NCBI RefSeq assembly: GCF_945859705.1
Contig: NC_079136.1
Coordinates: 94,301,120 to 94,365,119, forward strand
DNA from: Episyrphus balteatus
Taxonomy: Eukaryota > Arthropoda > Insecta > Diptera > Syrphidae
DNA length: 64,000 bases
Reading direction: 5' to 3'
Shown piece after piece: positions 25,673-36,116 of this stretch (the stretch's first letter is position 1; every line of letters starts with the position of its first letter). The notes below the pieces were generated by a model. That model was not told the origin of the DNA. It did not search any database and worked only from the letters and a program-made list of their open reading frames with translations. The position numbers were made by a program, and so were the translations under genes.

Positions 25673-28600
25673 AGATGTAGCTGTTGCTGCTGAGTACGTT
25701 GTTGAAATTGAATATGCTGTTGAGCCTGCTGATAGTGTTGTTGATGCTGTGCACTATGAATCGCCGCACTGCTGGGGAGAGGCGGAGCTGTTGTTTGGAC
25801 ACAAATCGAATTATTGGGCATATGTAGACGATTGTTATTCGCAGCTGCAGTCGTACCATCACCGATACTATTCAAAGCTGGTGAACAATTCGATGGTGTT
25901 TGGGTTGAACACGGTTGGTTAACTGATGTAATGCAGCTATTATAAAAATAGAATTCAATTTCTTACTAAGTGTTCTTTTACAAAAAATAAAAAGTTATTT
26001 TACCTATACGGTGGTTGGTGTGATTCCCCAGTTGCAATGGTTGTAAGATTGCCACCGCTATTGATATTAATATTAATCAAATTGGTTGTACTCTGAGTTA
26101 TACTTTGCTGATGATGTTGCGCTTGCTGCGGCTGTATTTGGGCTGAAGCTGTTTGAGATGGATGTTGTTGTTGCGGTTGAGCTAATTGTCCGCGACGAAC
26201 AACATCACTTGATATATCGGCTGGATTAATTCCCACCGGCAATGATCGATGAGTGGTAGTCGCAACGCTGACTGTACATTGAGCACTTAGAGCTTCTGCT
26301 TGTGATATTGCTACAGCCTCTTCGTAGGGTGGAGGAGCTTCTCCTCGTGGAAAATAACCACTAGGTGGTTTCCATAGAGGGTAATGTTGTGATGCCCCGC
26401 CATAAGAGTAGTCCATCCCACTGAGATTGCCTTCCATGTAGCCCATATTGCCAGCGATATATCTTAAAATAAGGATAGTAACACTTAATATATTGTTTCA
26501 AGACTCGGTTAAGCTCTAAAGAACTCAGCGAAAGAACAGCAGAGTTTCAGAAATATGTAATAACATAATGTATATAAATGTATTGACTTCTGTTACCTAT
26601 TACATCTTGTAAAATTGATATAAATTTCATGTTCAAGTTCGTATGAATTCTTATTCTTGGTCTTGAAAATAAAGGTTTATGTTCAAATTATATAGTATTT
26701 AAGTAATGGCCATAATATAATTTAAGTGGGCACATAATCTGAAGTGTTAAACTTTATTCTCTGTAAAATACACTTAGTTTTAATGGAAAGAATATTTTTA
26801 AGTCATAAATATTTAGCACATTAAAAGGGTTAACTGTTAGAACAGAAGAAAGTTTATTCCGATTTTTTCAACTTGGTTGATGTCAATCTTTGGGTGTATT
26901 AGTTAACAAAATGATCTTATGTGATGCAAGGGACATAATGCTATATCTTAATTGTCACATTGTGAAATTAATTTTAGCGCAATATTTGGAACTTACTCTT
27001 TGAACAGCTAAAGAAATGACAACATTTTGTTATTTTTTTACTGCAAAAACATTGTCATAATAGTTTATAATGTCAATCTTATAAATTACTTTTCTGAAAT
27101 TCAATTAATGCTTTCAGTTTTCCATACAAAATTATTGAAAAAGATGTCGTGCGAAGGGATTTCCCCCCTTAAGGTGCGTCACCGTAAGTAAATAAAAGTT
27201 GTTTTTGTGTAGATTAAATAACACTGGTCTGGAAATAAATCCTCCGATCAACACATGATCTTCTACTCTAGGAGATAGGATTGTGTAATTGTTGTACTAG
27301 ATTTCAAAATATGCAAACACATGTACATTGTACATACATTTGCGAAAATTGAGTACCGTGTGAAAATTGATACCGTATGAAAGTATAAAAGTAAAAGAGG
27401 CTATAAACTGCCATTTTTTTTCCTTTAAAGGCAAATGATGAAATATCGAAAAATTGAAAAAAAAAACATAGGTTAGGAATAAAAATTTGAAAAAAATATG
27501 GCATTTTTTTTCTTATTTGTTTTTTTTCTAAAGGCCACCCTAATCTACAATGTACAATTGTACATACATTCATATATCGGTAGAATGATTCTTGAATGTT
27601 ATAAATATAAAAAAAAACCGATGGAATTCATTCACTTTTGGATGTGATGTAGATAAACGTAAGTACTAATAATTACTCCAGATTTATGATCAAAAAAATG
27701 TTAAAAAAATATTTTTTCCCACATCACCAAGGCAGAAATTCGAATATTTCAACAAATATACCTAATTTTATTTAACTTCCAGTTGGATGGGGGAATTTTA
27801 ATTGAAATTTCTTTACTTGGTTTAAATTAGATAAAATAATTTTTACATAGGTACTATATGTAGGGGAAAGGTACGAACAATGAGACAGAGCAAACAGTAA
27901 GACAATCCATTTTTCTCTTTTCTGAAAATAAGCACAGTAACGCTAGTTTGGGTCAAAACGTTTATTTCCCCGTCTGCGTCTTTTAATTTGGTCCCGACTA
28001 AATTAAAGCTGTCCATTTTCCTACACAATAAAACATCACACAAAATCAGGTGAAAGTAGTTTTTGGAGTGTTATAAAAAGAGTGTATAACACAAAAAAAT
28101 CTAGTTAGTGGACAGAACTTTTTTTACACAAAATAATTAGAAACGTTCTCCTTTGTTTACAAAATGTTATTTTTTTCTTACTATAAATACAATATATTTG
28201 CCCTTGTAACATTTTAGAAAAATAATTTTAGAATTTATCCAACAAAAGAAAAATATTGCAAAAAATCTAAAATATAGTCCAATTTTGTGTGGAATTATAA
28301 TTAGAAACACTGAGGAAAAATTATTAAGAAATATCCTGTTTTTGATTTTTAGCATTTACATTTGCAAAACTTGTTGAATGAATTAAACGTACAACTAATA
28401 CAAAGGACTATCACCAACTAATTTCTATAAATTGGTTTATGTGGTTGCAGTCCTCGAAAAATGCCACATGTTCCAAAAAAAAAAAAAATTAAAACGTCCT
28501 TAACAATTCCTGACAGACCAACCCTTTATATTTTAGACAAAGGAGGTGCAATAAAGAGAAGATTCTTAATAAAACATCGAGCTCTTCAAATGTCTCTGGT

Positions 28601-31600
28601 AAAAAATATTTCTAATATTTTTTATTTATACAGGGTGTCCCAAAAGTAATGGATCAAACGAAGTATGCTGATAGGGGATCTTAAGGGCTCTCAGAATTTG
28701 GTAACTTGTTCATCCCAAATCCTTACGGTTTTCGATTTAATGCAATTCTTGTGAAATTTCAAAAAATCCCTACTTTGCAACAGTATTTTGCTTCCTAGGC
28801 CCATTATTGATTTTTGGTTTTTACAATTCTTTTACTAAAACATTGCCAAATAATTAGGAACAATTAAATAATCAAAACATTTTTTATTTCATACGCCATT
28901 TCGCTGCAAATTAGCTAACAGTTTCAAGTTTTATAAAAAGTCAATTTCTATCTTTTATTTGAGAGCAACACCGTTAAAAAAATTTGTACGGTGTGAGAAT
29001 GGTTTATTATTTTAAAAAGTTGCCCTGTTATTGTAGTTTTCAAAAAAGTATAAAAGTTCCCAAAGTTGCAGTTAGATCGCAAAATATTACAATTTTAATT
29101 CAACAAAACAGGGGTTTTCAGAACAAAAAACAACCAAAAATAAACACATTTTCTCGAACTGTTATTTGTTTATTTTTCTTTGAACAAAAGCCTCTATTTT
29201 TGTTTGTATTTTTGCTCTGAAGAACCCTGTTTTCTTGAATTCAAATTGTAATATATTGCGATCTAACTGCAACTTTGGGAACTTTTATACTTTTTTGAAA
29301 ACTACAATAACAGGGCAACTTTTTAAAATAAAATATTCGACACCACGTAGTGTGGGACTCTTAAACATTAAAACTACCTCTTTATCAGGACCAATCTTGA
29401 GAGATCGACATCAGATTTCTTAACTTTGTAAAATCACTTTGGGGGAATTTTAAACTTTTAATACTTTCCCATGTTTTTTTAGACCATAAGCTCATGAGGC
29501 TTGGTTCTTCTTAATCTCCGAACATGGTTTCTTGTATTCAAGACGGACACCATTTCAGAATTGGTATGACTTTGCAGTCTCTGATTATGCGATACAGCGT
29601 ATTTTTTAACAACTTCTTTAACCGTTTCTATTTGTAAGTCACGATGTAGATCGCTATTTCGTATGTACCAAGGTGCATTTACTATTCCACGAAGGACTTT
29701 GTTTTGGAATTTTTGGATGATTTCGGTATTTGTTTTCTTTGTACAGCCCCATAATTGGATACCATAGGTCCAAACAGGCTTTAGTACTTGATTATATAGC
29801 ATTATTTTGTTTTGGGTTGATAAATCAGAGTTGTTACCAAGTAACCAGTACATTTTTCTATATTTCAAGTTTAGTTCTTCTCTTTTCTTTTTGATGTGCT
29901 CTTTCCACTTTAGCTTTGCATCCAAAGTCATTCCAAGGTATTTGGCCGTATTGGCGTAAGGTACAGCTTGATTATTAATGAATATTGGAATATTTTATCT
30001 TTTTATTTGTAAAGTTTATATGTGAAGATTTTGTTTCATTGAGTTTGATACGCCATTTTTCGGTCCTATCTCTGACTGTGTCGACGGCATTTACTGCTGC
30101 CTTAGAGACACATTTATCGGGTACCAAAATTGCGGTATCATCTGCAAAAGTAGCCATTATGGTGTGATTACCAACTGGGTGGTAATTCCGAATATTCTTG
30201 ATCGTTTATATGTGAAGATTTTGTTTAATTGAGTTTGATACGCCATTTTTCGGTCCTATCTCTGACTGTGTCGACGGCATTTACTGCTGCCTTAGAGACA
30301 CATTTATCGGGTACCAAAATTGCGGTATCATCTGCAAAAGTAGCTATTAGGGTGTGATTACCAACTGGGTGGTAATTCCGAATATTCTTGATCGTACCTT
30401 ACTCTAAACAATCGGTCTGAGATGTACGATTTTAATATTTCATAGTACTGTCTGGGAAGATCCCTTTGCAGTTTGTACTCAAGTCCCTCATGACCAAAAT
30501 AAGGCGTCTTAGTAAGGGTACGACAGATCTAACTGATGAGCCCACTGTCGTACCTGGGCGAAACGCTGTATACATTTTTGGAGTTGAGGTCACTTGAGTT
30601 TATATTAATTTTAATAATTTTTTATTATTTTTGTTATTTTTTTCTTCGTTATTAAATTAATTAATTATATACTTGTCAATTACCTAATTATTTGAAGTTT
30701 TCGTTAATTTTTTTTCACCTAAGAATGTCTCACTGATCGCACCCCTTGCAAACAGTGAGACGTTTTGACTTTTTCTACATTTTAGTCCAATGTGATGCTC
30801 TCATGACATGACATTACTATAGCTGCGTTCCTTTGGAAATATTTATCTACTTTTTAGTACTTAAAGCTGCTTTGAACTACTTTTTCAGTATAGCAAAGTA
30901 GATCAAAGTAGTTTTAAGTACTTAAAAGTAGATAAATATTTCCAAAGGAACGCAGCTTATGATAGAGAATGCCAAAAAAGTGTCTGTCTGTATACGAAGC
31001 TACAGCCTAAAAGGATGGGCCGAATAATGTCAAACTTGGTATTTAGCGTTATTTGGCGACTCTCAAAAAAATTATTATTTATAAAAAATTAATTTTTTAA
31101 AAAACGACTCTAACGATTTTGAAATTTTTTTTTCTAAACATGCGTCTTAATAAAACAAAAATTCTAGCATCTTGAACCCTAAGAACAAGTTCGTGCGACC
31201 CAGTCGTGCATTTTATTTTTCTATCTATTTGCACTGAGCTGCTGTATGTAATAAAAGACTGAAAATTTTGAAAGAAATTGGGAATCCATTACTTAAAGTT
31301 GCAAATAAGTTTTCAAAAATTAAAACTTTACTTTTTTTTTTTTAATAAAAACTGAAACATTCATTTTTGTATGACTAGTAGAAACAGTAAAAAAAAAAAA
31401 TACACTTGGTAGATCGCCTTTTTTGCATACATTACAATTAAAGGTTCTTAAATAAATATCTATTTAAGTAATAGTAAGAACATGGCTTATTTCTTTGTAG
31501 GTACTAAAAATCTTAATGTGTGTTTTAAAACACCCTATACTATAAACTGCTTTAATAATTATAAATGTATTTTTATTCAATTTTGTTGATTAGGAATTAT

Positions 31601-32860
31601 ACCAAAGCTCGATCCACTATTTATGAGTTACAGCATATCTGATGTGTATAAATTAAAAGCGCATGATACAATTTTCTATTATAAGTGCCTAGGTACTTGT
31701 CATTGAATTAAATAAAAAAAATGGTACTCAGGTTAGATATAACTTATAAGTGTTTTTTATTTAAATATATTTTATTGAAGTGGAGGGAAAATTTTTGAAT
31801 AATGTTATTTACATTTTTTGAATATAATCAATAAATAATTTATAAATAAAGATACTTAAGAATTATGAATATTATTTTTATTTTTTAAACTTACCCGATA
31901 CTCCCCACAATGCTCCTTTGATCTTCAGCATTCTGACGACTTTCTCTCGCCCTAATCTTTCTCTGTCGCAATCTATTTACCAAAAAGAATAGCAACGACA
32001 ATGACAATGTGGCAGTAATGCCACTGGCCACAAGTCATATCCCAAAATCTGTGCTCCCATCAGTGAATTGATCATCCAAACAAATTACTTCGCAACAATT
32101 ATTCCCATTCCCGACCGTTTGAAATGATTTGCATTTAGTGAATGCCTCGCAAAGGACCATTTTGCAAGCCTTTGGCAGACCGCTATCACACATGCACAAA
32201 CGACACGAATCTGGTCCGGGCATATAGTGCATGCCACTTTCGTATAGTTTACCATTGTAATCTTTACAGTGGCCTCCTGCAGTTAAACTCGAACTAGCTG
32301 CGAGGGTGTCTTAAAAAAGAAAAATTGTAATAATTAAAAAACACAGTAAAAACAAAGCAAAAGTCCTATTAAGAAAATTAAAAAGAGAAAATAATAATAA
32401 TAAGATTCATAAAAAGAGGTCATTTTTTTTTTTTGCTAGGCTTTTCCCCATTGAGTAGGGGAAAGGGGCAACGCAGATTATTATCAAGGGTAGAAACCTG
32501 AATTAGAATCTTTTTCTAATTGGAATGTTTTCTTTTTGATTGAAGAAAAAAAAAAACAAGAAGAAGAACCCTAGCAATAATTTGAATTGCAATTTACTTT
32601 TGCAGAGATTTTTCTTGATTGCTTTGGAAATCAATTTCAGTATTGTGATACAAATTTGGGCCAAGGAACACACATAGGGAGGTGGGTTAGGTGTTGGTGG
32701 TGGTAAGGTTTTGGGTGGTTATATGGGAAAAGCAAAGCAGGACACAAATCAAAAGCATTGAAAAGAAAAAAATTTTTTTTTTCTTCATAGGTGAAAACCC
32801 ATAAACTTTACCTCGAATGTTTTTAATGAAAAACAAAGTTAGGACAAGAAATTTATTCAT
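20438..32860 (-). CDS. DGCR2/IDD-like single-pass membrane protein with VWC domain, PPxY and polyQ
   Basis: Five coding exons on the - strand, all phases matching: 32860-32812, 32309-31895, 26462-26004, 25936-23591 and 20519-20438. They total 1117 codons including stop. Residues 1-20 look like a signal peptide (MNKFLVLTLFFI). Residues 31-93 hold ten cysteines in von Willebrand factor C spacing. Residues 109-127 form a transmembrane helix followed by basic NRLRQRKIR. The cytoplasmic part carries PPPY at 198-201 (a likely ligand for Nedd4-type WW domains), a second PPY near 305 and a polyQ tract near 398-435, and ends EEEINE. Domain order fits insect proteins called integral membrane protein DGCR2/IDD; their function in flies is unclear. 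Oddity: codon 108, between VWC and helix, is TGA (32037-32035), so the gene needs readthrough, or this allele or assembly is broken. If the exon-4 donor at 23590 were unused, translation would stop at the adjacent TAA. Confidence 0.82.
21502..21934. mobile_element. PIF/Harbinger-like MITE, copy 1 (433 bp)
   Basis: The ends are TAGCGTTTTCGTTTGG and CCAAACAAAAACGCTA. A 3-bp TAA duplication flanks it at 21499-21501 and 21935-21937. It lies in the last intron of the DGCR2-like gene. Related copies are at 38261 and 41410. Confidence 0.82.
22351..22443. repeat. Short hairpin element, about 93 bp
   Basis: gggccggtttgttcacactcgattatctt pairs with aagataaccgactatgaacaaactgcccc. It is a compact MITE-like hairpin within the DGCR2-like last intron, without coding capacity. 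Confidence 0.65.
22525..22796. repeat. MITE-like element with GGCCCAGTTTTT ends
   Basis: The left end gggccagttttttagatcagaggtaaccc is mirrored by gggttaaccct...gaggttgatctcgaactgaaaaactgggt. A related single end occurs at 22230-22260 (gaactgaaaaactgggcc), so at least one more partial copy is present. Confidence 0.6.
22826..23565. mobile_element. Mariner-like foldback/MITE with TA duplication
   Basis: The inverted ends cagcgtgtcccggaatta and ...cattccgggacaccctg are flanked by TA on both sides (22824-22825 and 23566-23567). The arms continue through gggggatgattctggggtatattctaag and ctctatctgcaaagttgatacccttgagcgatgatt. The interior shows no intact transposase. It sits in the last intron of the DGCR2-like gene, ending 25 bp from the exon-4 splice donor. 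Confidence 0.8.
25555..25672 (-). repeat. CAG/CAA microsatellite coding polyQ
   Basis: About 38 glutamine codons of mixed CAA and CAG with one leucine break, in frame within exon 4 of the DGCR2-like gene. The mixture of codons lowers slippage, but the length is likely polymorphic. Confidence 0.85.
28634..28770 (+). repeat. DNA-transposon end fragment (tacagggtgtccc)
   Basis: It starts tacagggtgtcccaaaagtaatgg, a common insect mariner-like terminus, and shares the following about 100 bp with 736-835 in reverse orientation. No matching second end was seen nearby, so it is probably truncated. Confidence 0.55.
29003..29335. repeat. Foldback/MITE, about 125-bp arms
   Basis: ttttaaaaagttgccctgttattgtagttttcaaaaaagtataaaagttcccaaagttgcagttagatcgcaa on the left is inverted on the right at about 29255-29330. 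The spacer is about 85 bp. It lies just beyond the 3' end of the Jockey-like fragment. Confidence 0.8.
29479..30600 (-). mobile_element. Jockey-like non-LTR retrotransposon fragment (5'-truncated)
   Basis: The - strand reads as the C-terminal half of a Jockey-clade reverse transcriptase. Frames near 30560-30400 show EYKLQRDLP and SYISDRLFRVRY. The catalytic block FADDTAIL is at 30150-30127. The thumb and C-terminal region at 29931-29479 contains KLKWKEHI, VWTYGIQLWG and VNAPWYIRN and ends in RRTKPHEL. Several frame breaks and a 190-bp internal duplication make it dead. It inserted in intron 2 of the DGCR2-like gene in the gene's own orientation. Confidence 0.85.
30014..30394. repeat. 190-bp tandem duplication inside the RT fragment
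   Basis: The block gtttatatgtgaagattttg...ttcttgatc occurs at 30014-30203 and again at 30204-30394. The copies differ at only a few sites (tttcattg and tttaattg; agccattatgg and agctattaggg). The duplication therefore happened recently, after the element had lost function. Confidence 0.88.
30821..30957. mobile_element. MITE with AGCTGCGTTCCTTTGG ends
   Basis: A 137-bp hairpin from agctgcgttcctttggaaat to atttccaaaggaacgcagct, flanked by tat on both sides. A right half of the same family lies at 50374-50431, abutting the giant palindrome. Confidence 0.78.
32035..32037 (-). other. In-frame TGA between ectodomain and membrane helix
   Basis: The frame reads DFGI-TGA-LVASGITATLSLSLLFFLV. The bases after the stop are CTTG (UGA CUU G), one base from the animal readthrough consensus UGA CUA G. 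The frame stays open on both sides, with correct splice phases downstream for about 1000 codons. An unmodified stop would give a secreted VWC protein of 107 residues. A C-to-T change in a CGA arginine codon would explain it equally well. Confidence 0.8.
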
Positions 32861-32976
32861 TTTCTTATAAACAATTAGGTCGCGAGTGATTTGCGATAGT
32901 TTTTAAGTGATAATGAATTAAATAACTATGAGAAAAAGCTAAGTACAGAATTTATTAGAATTTTTTCACTGCTCGC

Positions 32977-33003
32977 ACTGAATTGTCATTTTTTTTTATA
33001 CAC
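32977..33003 (-). promoter_or_regulatory. Possible core promoter of the DGCR2-like gene
   Basis: On the - strand a TATAAAA-like string near 33001 is followed about 20 bp later by TCAGTGCGAGC, which fits the fly initiator TCAGT. It lies about 120 bp upstream of the ATG at 32860. The TATA-to-initiator spacing is shorter than the usual 30 bp, so only the initiator is moderately convincing. Confidence 0.35.
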
Positions 33004-33383
33004 TTTTGGTTTGATTTTTTTTTTTTGGTCATACATCGAACATGAGAGAGAAGGACGAAAATGGTAAACGAAAATGATGTTGAGGTAAAAGAGAGGAGAG
33101 TAAAAGAGAGGGTGTCTTTTTAGTTTGTGTCAAGGTGGAAACGCAATGGAAAGAAAAGGTAGTGACATCTTTGTGTGAGTATAAATACTTCAATGATAAC
33201 AACGGAAAATTTTATTTAAATAAAAAACGTTATTAGCCGCGATCTTCTGCTCGAGTTGATAGGATAGAATTTGTACTTGCTAGTACTTATAAGTACTAAT
33301 ATAATATAAGTACTAATATATTAGAATACATAACTCATGATAGGAATAGTTTCGAAATCTGGCCAGTCATAAACGACAAATGA

Positions 33384-33803
33384 TTTGTATATAAAATCTA
33401 TAGTACTATCATGAAGTGAAATTTTTTAGTTTGTGGTGGTTAGTTTGTAGAGTGGTCGCGAAGGCGCTTAGATCGAATTCAATAATGGGAGTAAGGAGAT
33501 GAGAAATACTTTTCTGTTTGAAATTTGACATATTTTTTAGTTCGTTCGTTAGCTTACTTTTTAGGTGGCGCTGTTTTTTTCATGATAGTACCATTGTATA
33601 TATATTTCTATAGTACTATCAATCCATGAAAATACTTTAGCGACATCTTTTGGTAGATCTGCACTTCAATTTTCTGCATAAGGTTCAAACATAAAATAAA
33701 CTAGCGATCCCAGCGGTGGCGACGCAAAATAGAAAATTCTACTTCATGAGAGTACTATAAGAATATATATACAATGATAGTACTATAGATTTTATATACA
33801 AAG
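33384..33803. repeat. Inverted-repeat element with ATAGTACTATCAT ends
   Basis: tttgtatataaaatctatagtactatcat at 33384 is inverted at 33775-33803. The motif tatagtactatcaa also appears internally near 33610. The element is about 420 bp with no coding capacity and lies upstream of the DGCR2-like gene. Confidence 0.72.
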
Positions 33804-35323
33804 GCCATGCGTTACCTCTTATTTTTCTCCCTACTATGGCGTACAAAAGCCATCTACTTATCAAAATGGAACTAATTTTTTGGTTGAATGAAAATGAACC
33901 CGATAAAAACAGGATTTTTTTTTTTACATATAAAATTGATCCTGATCCATATTCAAATAAATAAAAAAAGACAGCTATTTTTTCGAAAATTACTAAACTA
34001 ATGACATTGGCAGACTTTGTAGTAGAGCCAAACCTTGAGCAGATTTGGCACTTTGGATATTTTTCTTTTTTTACTTTTCAGCTGTGAAACCTCCAAATGA
34101 CAACCTTTATTATTTTTAATAAAACTGACATATTTTTATAGGTTATGAAGACTGGTTCTTAAAACCTCCAACGGAAGCGGATTTTAATGCAATCTTCTCG
34201 AGCAGAAGAGTATGAGTAGATCAGTAGTTTAAAGCCCATTCTTTCCGCCATTTTGGAGCCGCCATTTTGAATATTAAAAAAATTGGCAGCTTTTTCTTAT
34301 TCTCCATACTATTATCATTCAGTGTACCAAATTTCATGACTTTTCGTCCAGAAATGGCCGTGCAAATGTATTTTGACGCCAAAAACGACCAATGGCACCA
34401 CTGTGCGACGGATACCTCGCTAGAGCCGAATAGCACAGTCTTTTCTATAACTAAATTTTAATTTTAATTGCAAAACAAAACAAATGAAACCTATTTATAA
34501 AAACTCCCGGGGAATCGCATTCGGAAGAGAGCTCCCAATCAAAAAGTTTTTTTTTTCACCAAACAAAACAAATATTACCTACATTATGTATGTATTTGGA
34601 ATATTTGTATTCAAATATTTAAACCTGGGGCCAAATCGTCGCATCCGTTGACGAAACCTCAAGTGTACGAAAGACAATTTCGTAATACATTAAACGAGCA
34701 CAGCGATTGGGATGACGGCATATGTTACCAAACAGAACGTAATTTTTGGCAGAATATACAATACTGCAAAGGGTATATTTAATTCTGTGACAAATTTGAC
34801 CTCGTTCATCCCTATGTGAGCATAGCCGAGCGGTCTAAGGCGCCTGACTGGTTCAGTAGGACTGTGTCCGATCGGGACCGAAGAGATAGGGTAAAGCAGG
34901 AGAACCAGGATCTGGATCACGAGGAAAATAAAACACAGCTAATATATGTCCAAATGTATGTTTTCGTGATTTCAAACAGTTTAATTAATATTAAAATAAG
35001 ATATTTATGTAGGTACTTATATTTTCTTTTCTTTTTGAACCGTTTACAATTTGTTCGAAAGCTTCAAACCAAACGAATGACATTCCGTTCAGTTCAATAC
35101 GAAGTCGTTTGCAGTACGTTTGACATCATGCCAAATGAACAGATTCCGCTCATGAGTTACTCGTTAACGTATAAGACGATTTGACCCCTGGCTTTAATGT
35201 ACCTACATACTTTAAGACGAGTCTTGAATTTAAATCCATATGAAAATAAAAAAATTAAAAATAAGACCTGAAGTGTTTTATTTTATTTTATTGTTTTTTT
35301 TTTTTTTATAATTCACATTCAAT
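33804..35323. other. Intergenic stretch between DGCR2-like and PLPP genes
   Basis: No gene is supported. Open frames at 34267-34461 and 34816-35184 have no recognisable domain. A tRNA-like A-box sequence is at 34817-34860. Confidence 0.4.
34817..34860 (+). other. tRNA-Leu-like 5' half (SINE head or tRNA relic)
   Basis: The string gagcatagccgagcggtctaaggcgcc resembles the acceptor and D-arm region of a leucine tRNA, including an RNA polymerase III A box. No proper anticodon arm or B box (GGTTCGAATCC) follows, so this is a relic or the head of a tRNA-derived SINE and not a functional tRNA. Confidence 0.35.
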
Positions 35324-36116
35324 TCAACCAGTTGAATTTGTGCTTTTTTGTACAAGAACAAAGCCATTTTCCTTAATCTTTGCTACACTTTCTTTTGACA
35401 AATGTGGTTTGTGGCATTGCTCATCGAATATGGAAGGATAATAGCTGCGGTAACAAAGATATGAAATACAGATTCCCATAATGGAACCAACGACAACGTC
35501 CTGCCAATGGTGATGGTAATCACATGTTCGACTAACAGCAACTTCTAGTGCAAAAACGAGCGGGGCTATTGAAAGAATTAATCTCCATCCACTTGCACGA
35601 CCACGTTGGTTGAAAATGTGAAGTTTTCCAGCCAAATAATAAGAAATAAAACATAATCCAGCAAAGGTCACTATAAATAAAATAAAATTTATTTATTTTA
35701 ATCAATAAAACACTCGATTTTGTTTTTTCTTACACGCTGAATGACCACTTGGAAAACTTTTTCGGCCCTCATTCACCACACGAATATCACCTGTGCAGTG
35801 ATCAAAGTCACCAATGATGCCATCTGGAAAGCATCGTTGTAAGAAATCAGGTCGAGGGCGTCCCACACTAATTTTGAGGAGACTAGTTAAAAATTGACAA
35901 AGGGTAATACCCAATGTGTATGCATAAAAACCCTGACCCAAATCTCTTCTGTTTCGGGAATATAAAAAGTTAAGTAGTATAACAATAGGCGGTGCAATAA
36001 GAGTGCATATTAGAAACACCTTTCCCGAAACGTAATCTTCGGTTGTTGGGTTTCTATAGAGCCACACTTCATCCACGAAAATTTTTCTTTTAAATGGAGG
36101 AATTCGTTCAATTTGT
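35324..36116 (-). CDS. Phospholipid phosphatase (PLPP4/5 type, PAP2 superfamily), cassette A, N-terminus not found nearby
   Basis: Two exons on the - strand: 36116-35734 and 35670-35324, with a 63-bp intron; stop TGA at 35326-35324. The family dephosphorylates phosphatidic acid and related lipid phosphates at membranes. All three PAP2 motifs are present: KISVGRPRP, PSGHS and SRTCDYHHHWQD. PLPP4/5 hallmarks are also visible: DEVWLYRNP near the start, RCFPDG, HCTGD, and EGRKSFPSGHS. About five membrane segments are visible. The first exon begins in phase 2 at an acceptor (ctacag), so at least one upstream exon is required. I found no N-terminal exon between 36117 and 37827. The phase fits the N-terminal exon ending at 44183, which is also used by cassette B, so A may be an alternative 3' end of the same gene or a separate tandem copy with an unseen first exon. 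Confidence 0.85.

Larger units (their letters stand above)
26463..31894 (-). other. Large intron 2 of the DGCR2-like gene
   Basis: A 5.4-kb intron between the exon with the transmembrane helix (donor gtaagt at 31894) and the PPPY exon (acceptor at 26463). It holds a Jockey-like fragment, two hairpin elements and a partial mariner-like end. The 26463-28630 part is AT-rich and carries nothing recognisable. Confidence 0.6.

Noticed and set aside
32035..32037. TGA as a selenocysteine codon
   Set aside because: No cysteine-equivalent position or redox motif surrounds it, and the location at the membrane boundary does not fit known selenoproteins. No SECIS-like element was recognised.
34817..34900. 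Functional tRNA-Leu
   Set aside because: Only the A-box half is convincing; no anticodon arm, variable arm or B box can be folded.
36074..36076. Start of PLPP cassette A at the DEVWLYRN line
   Set aside because: The codon is GTG (Val), and homologous residues (IERIPPFKRKIF) continue upstream to a splice acceptor, so it is internal.
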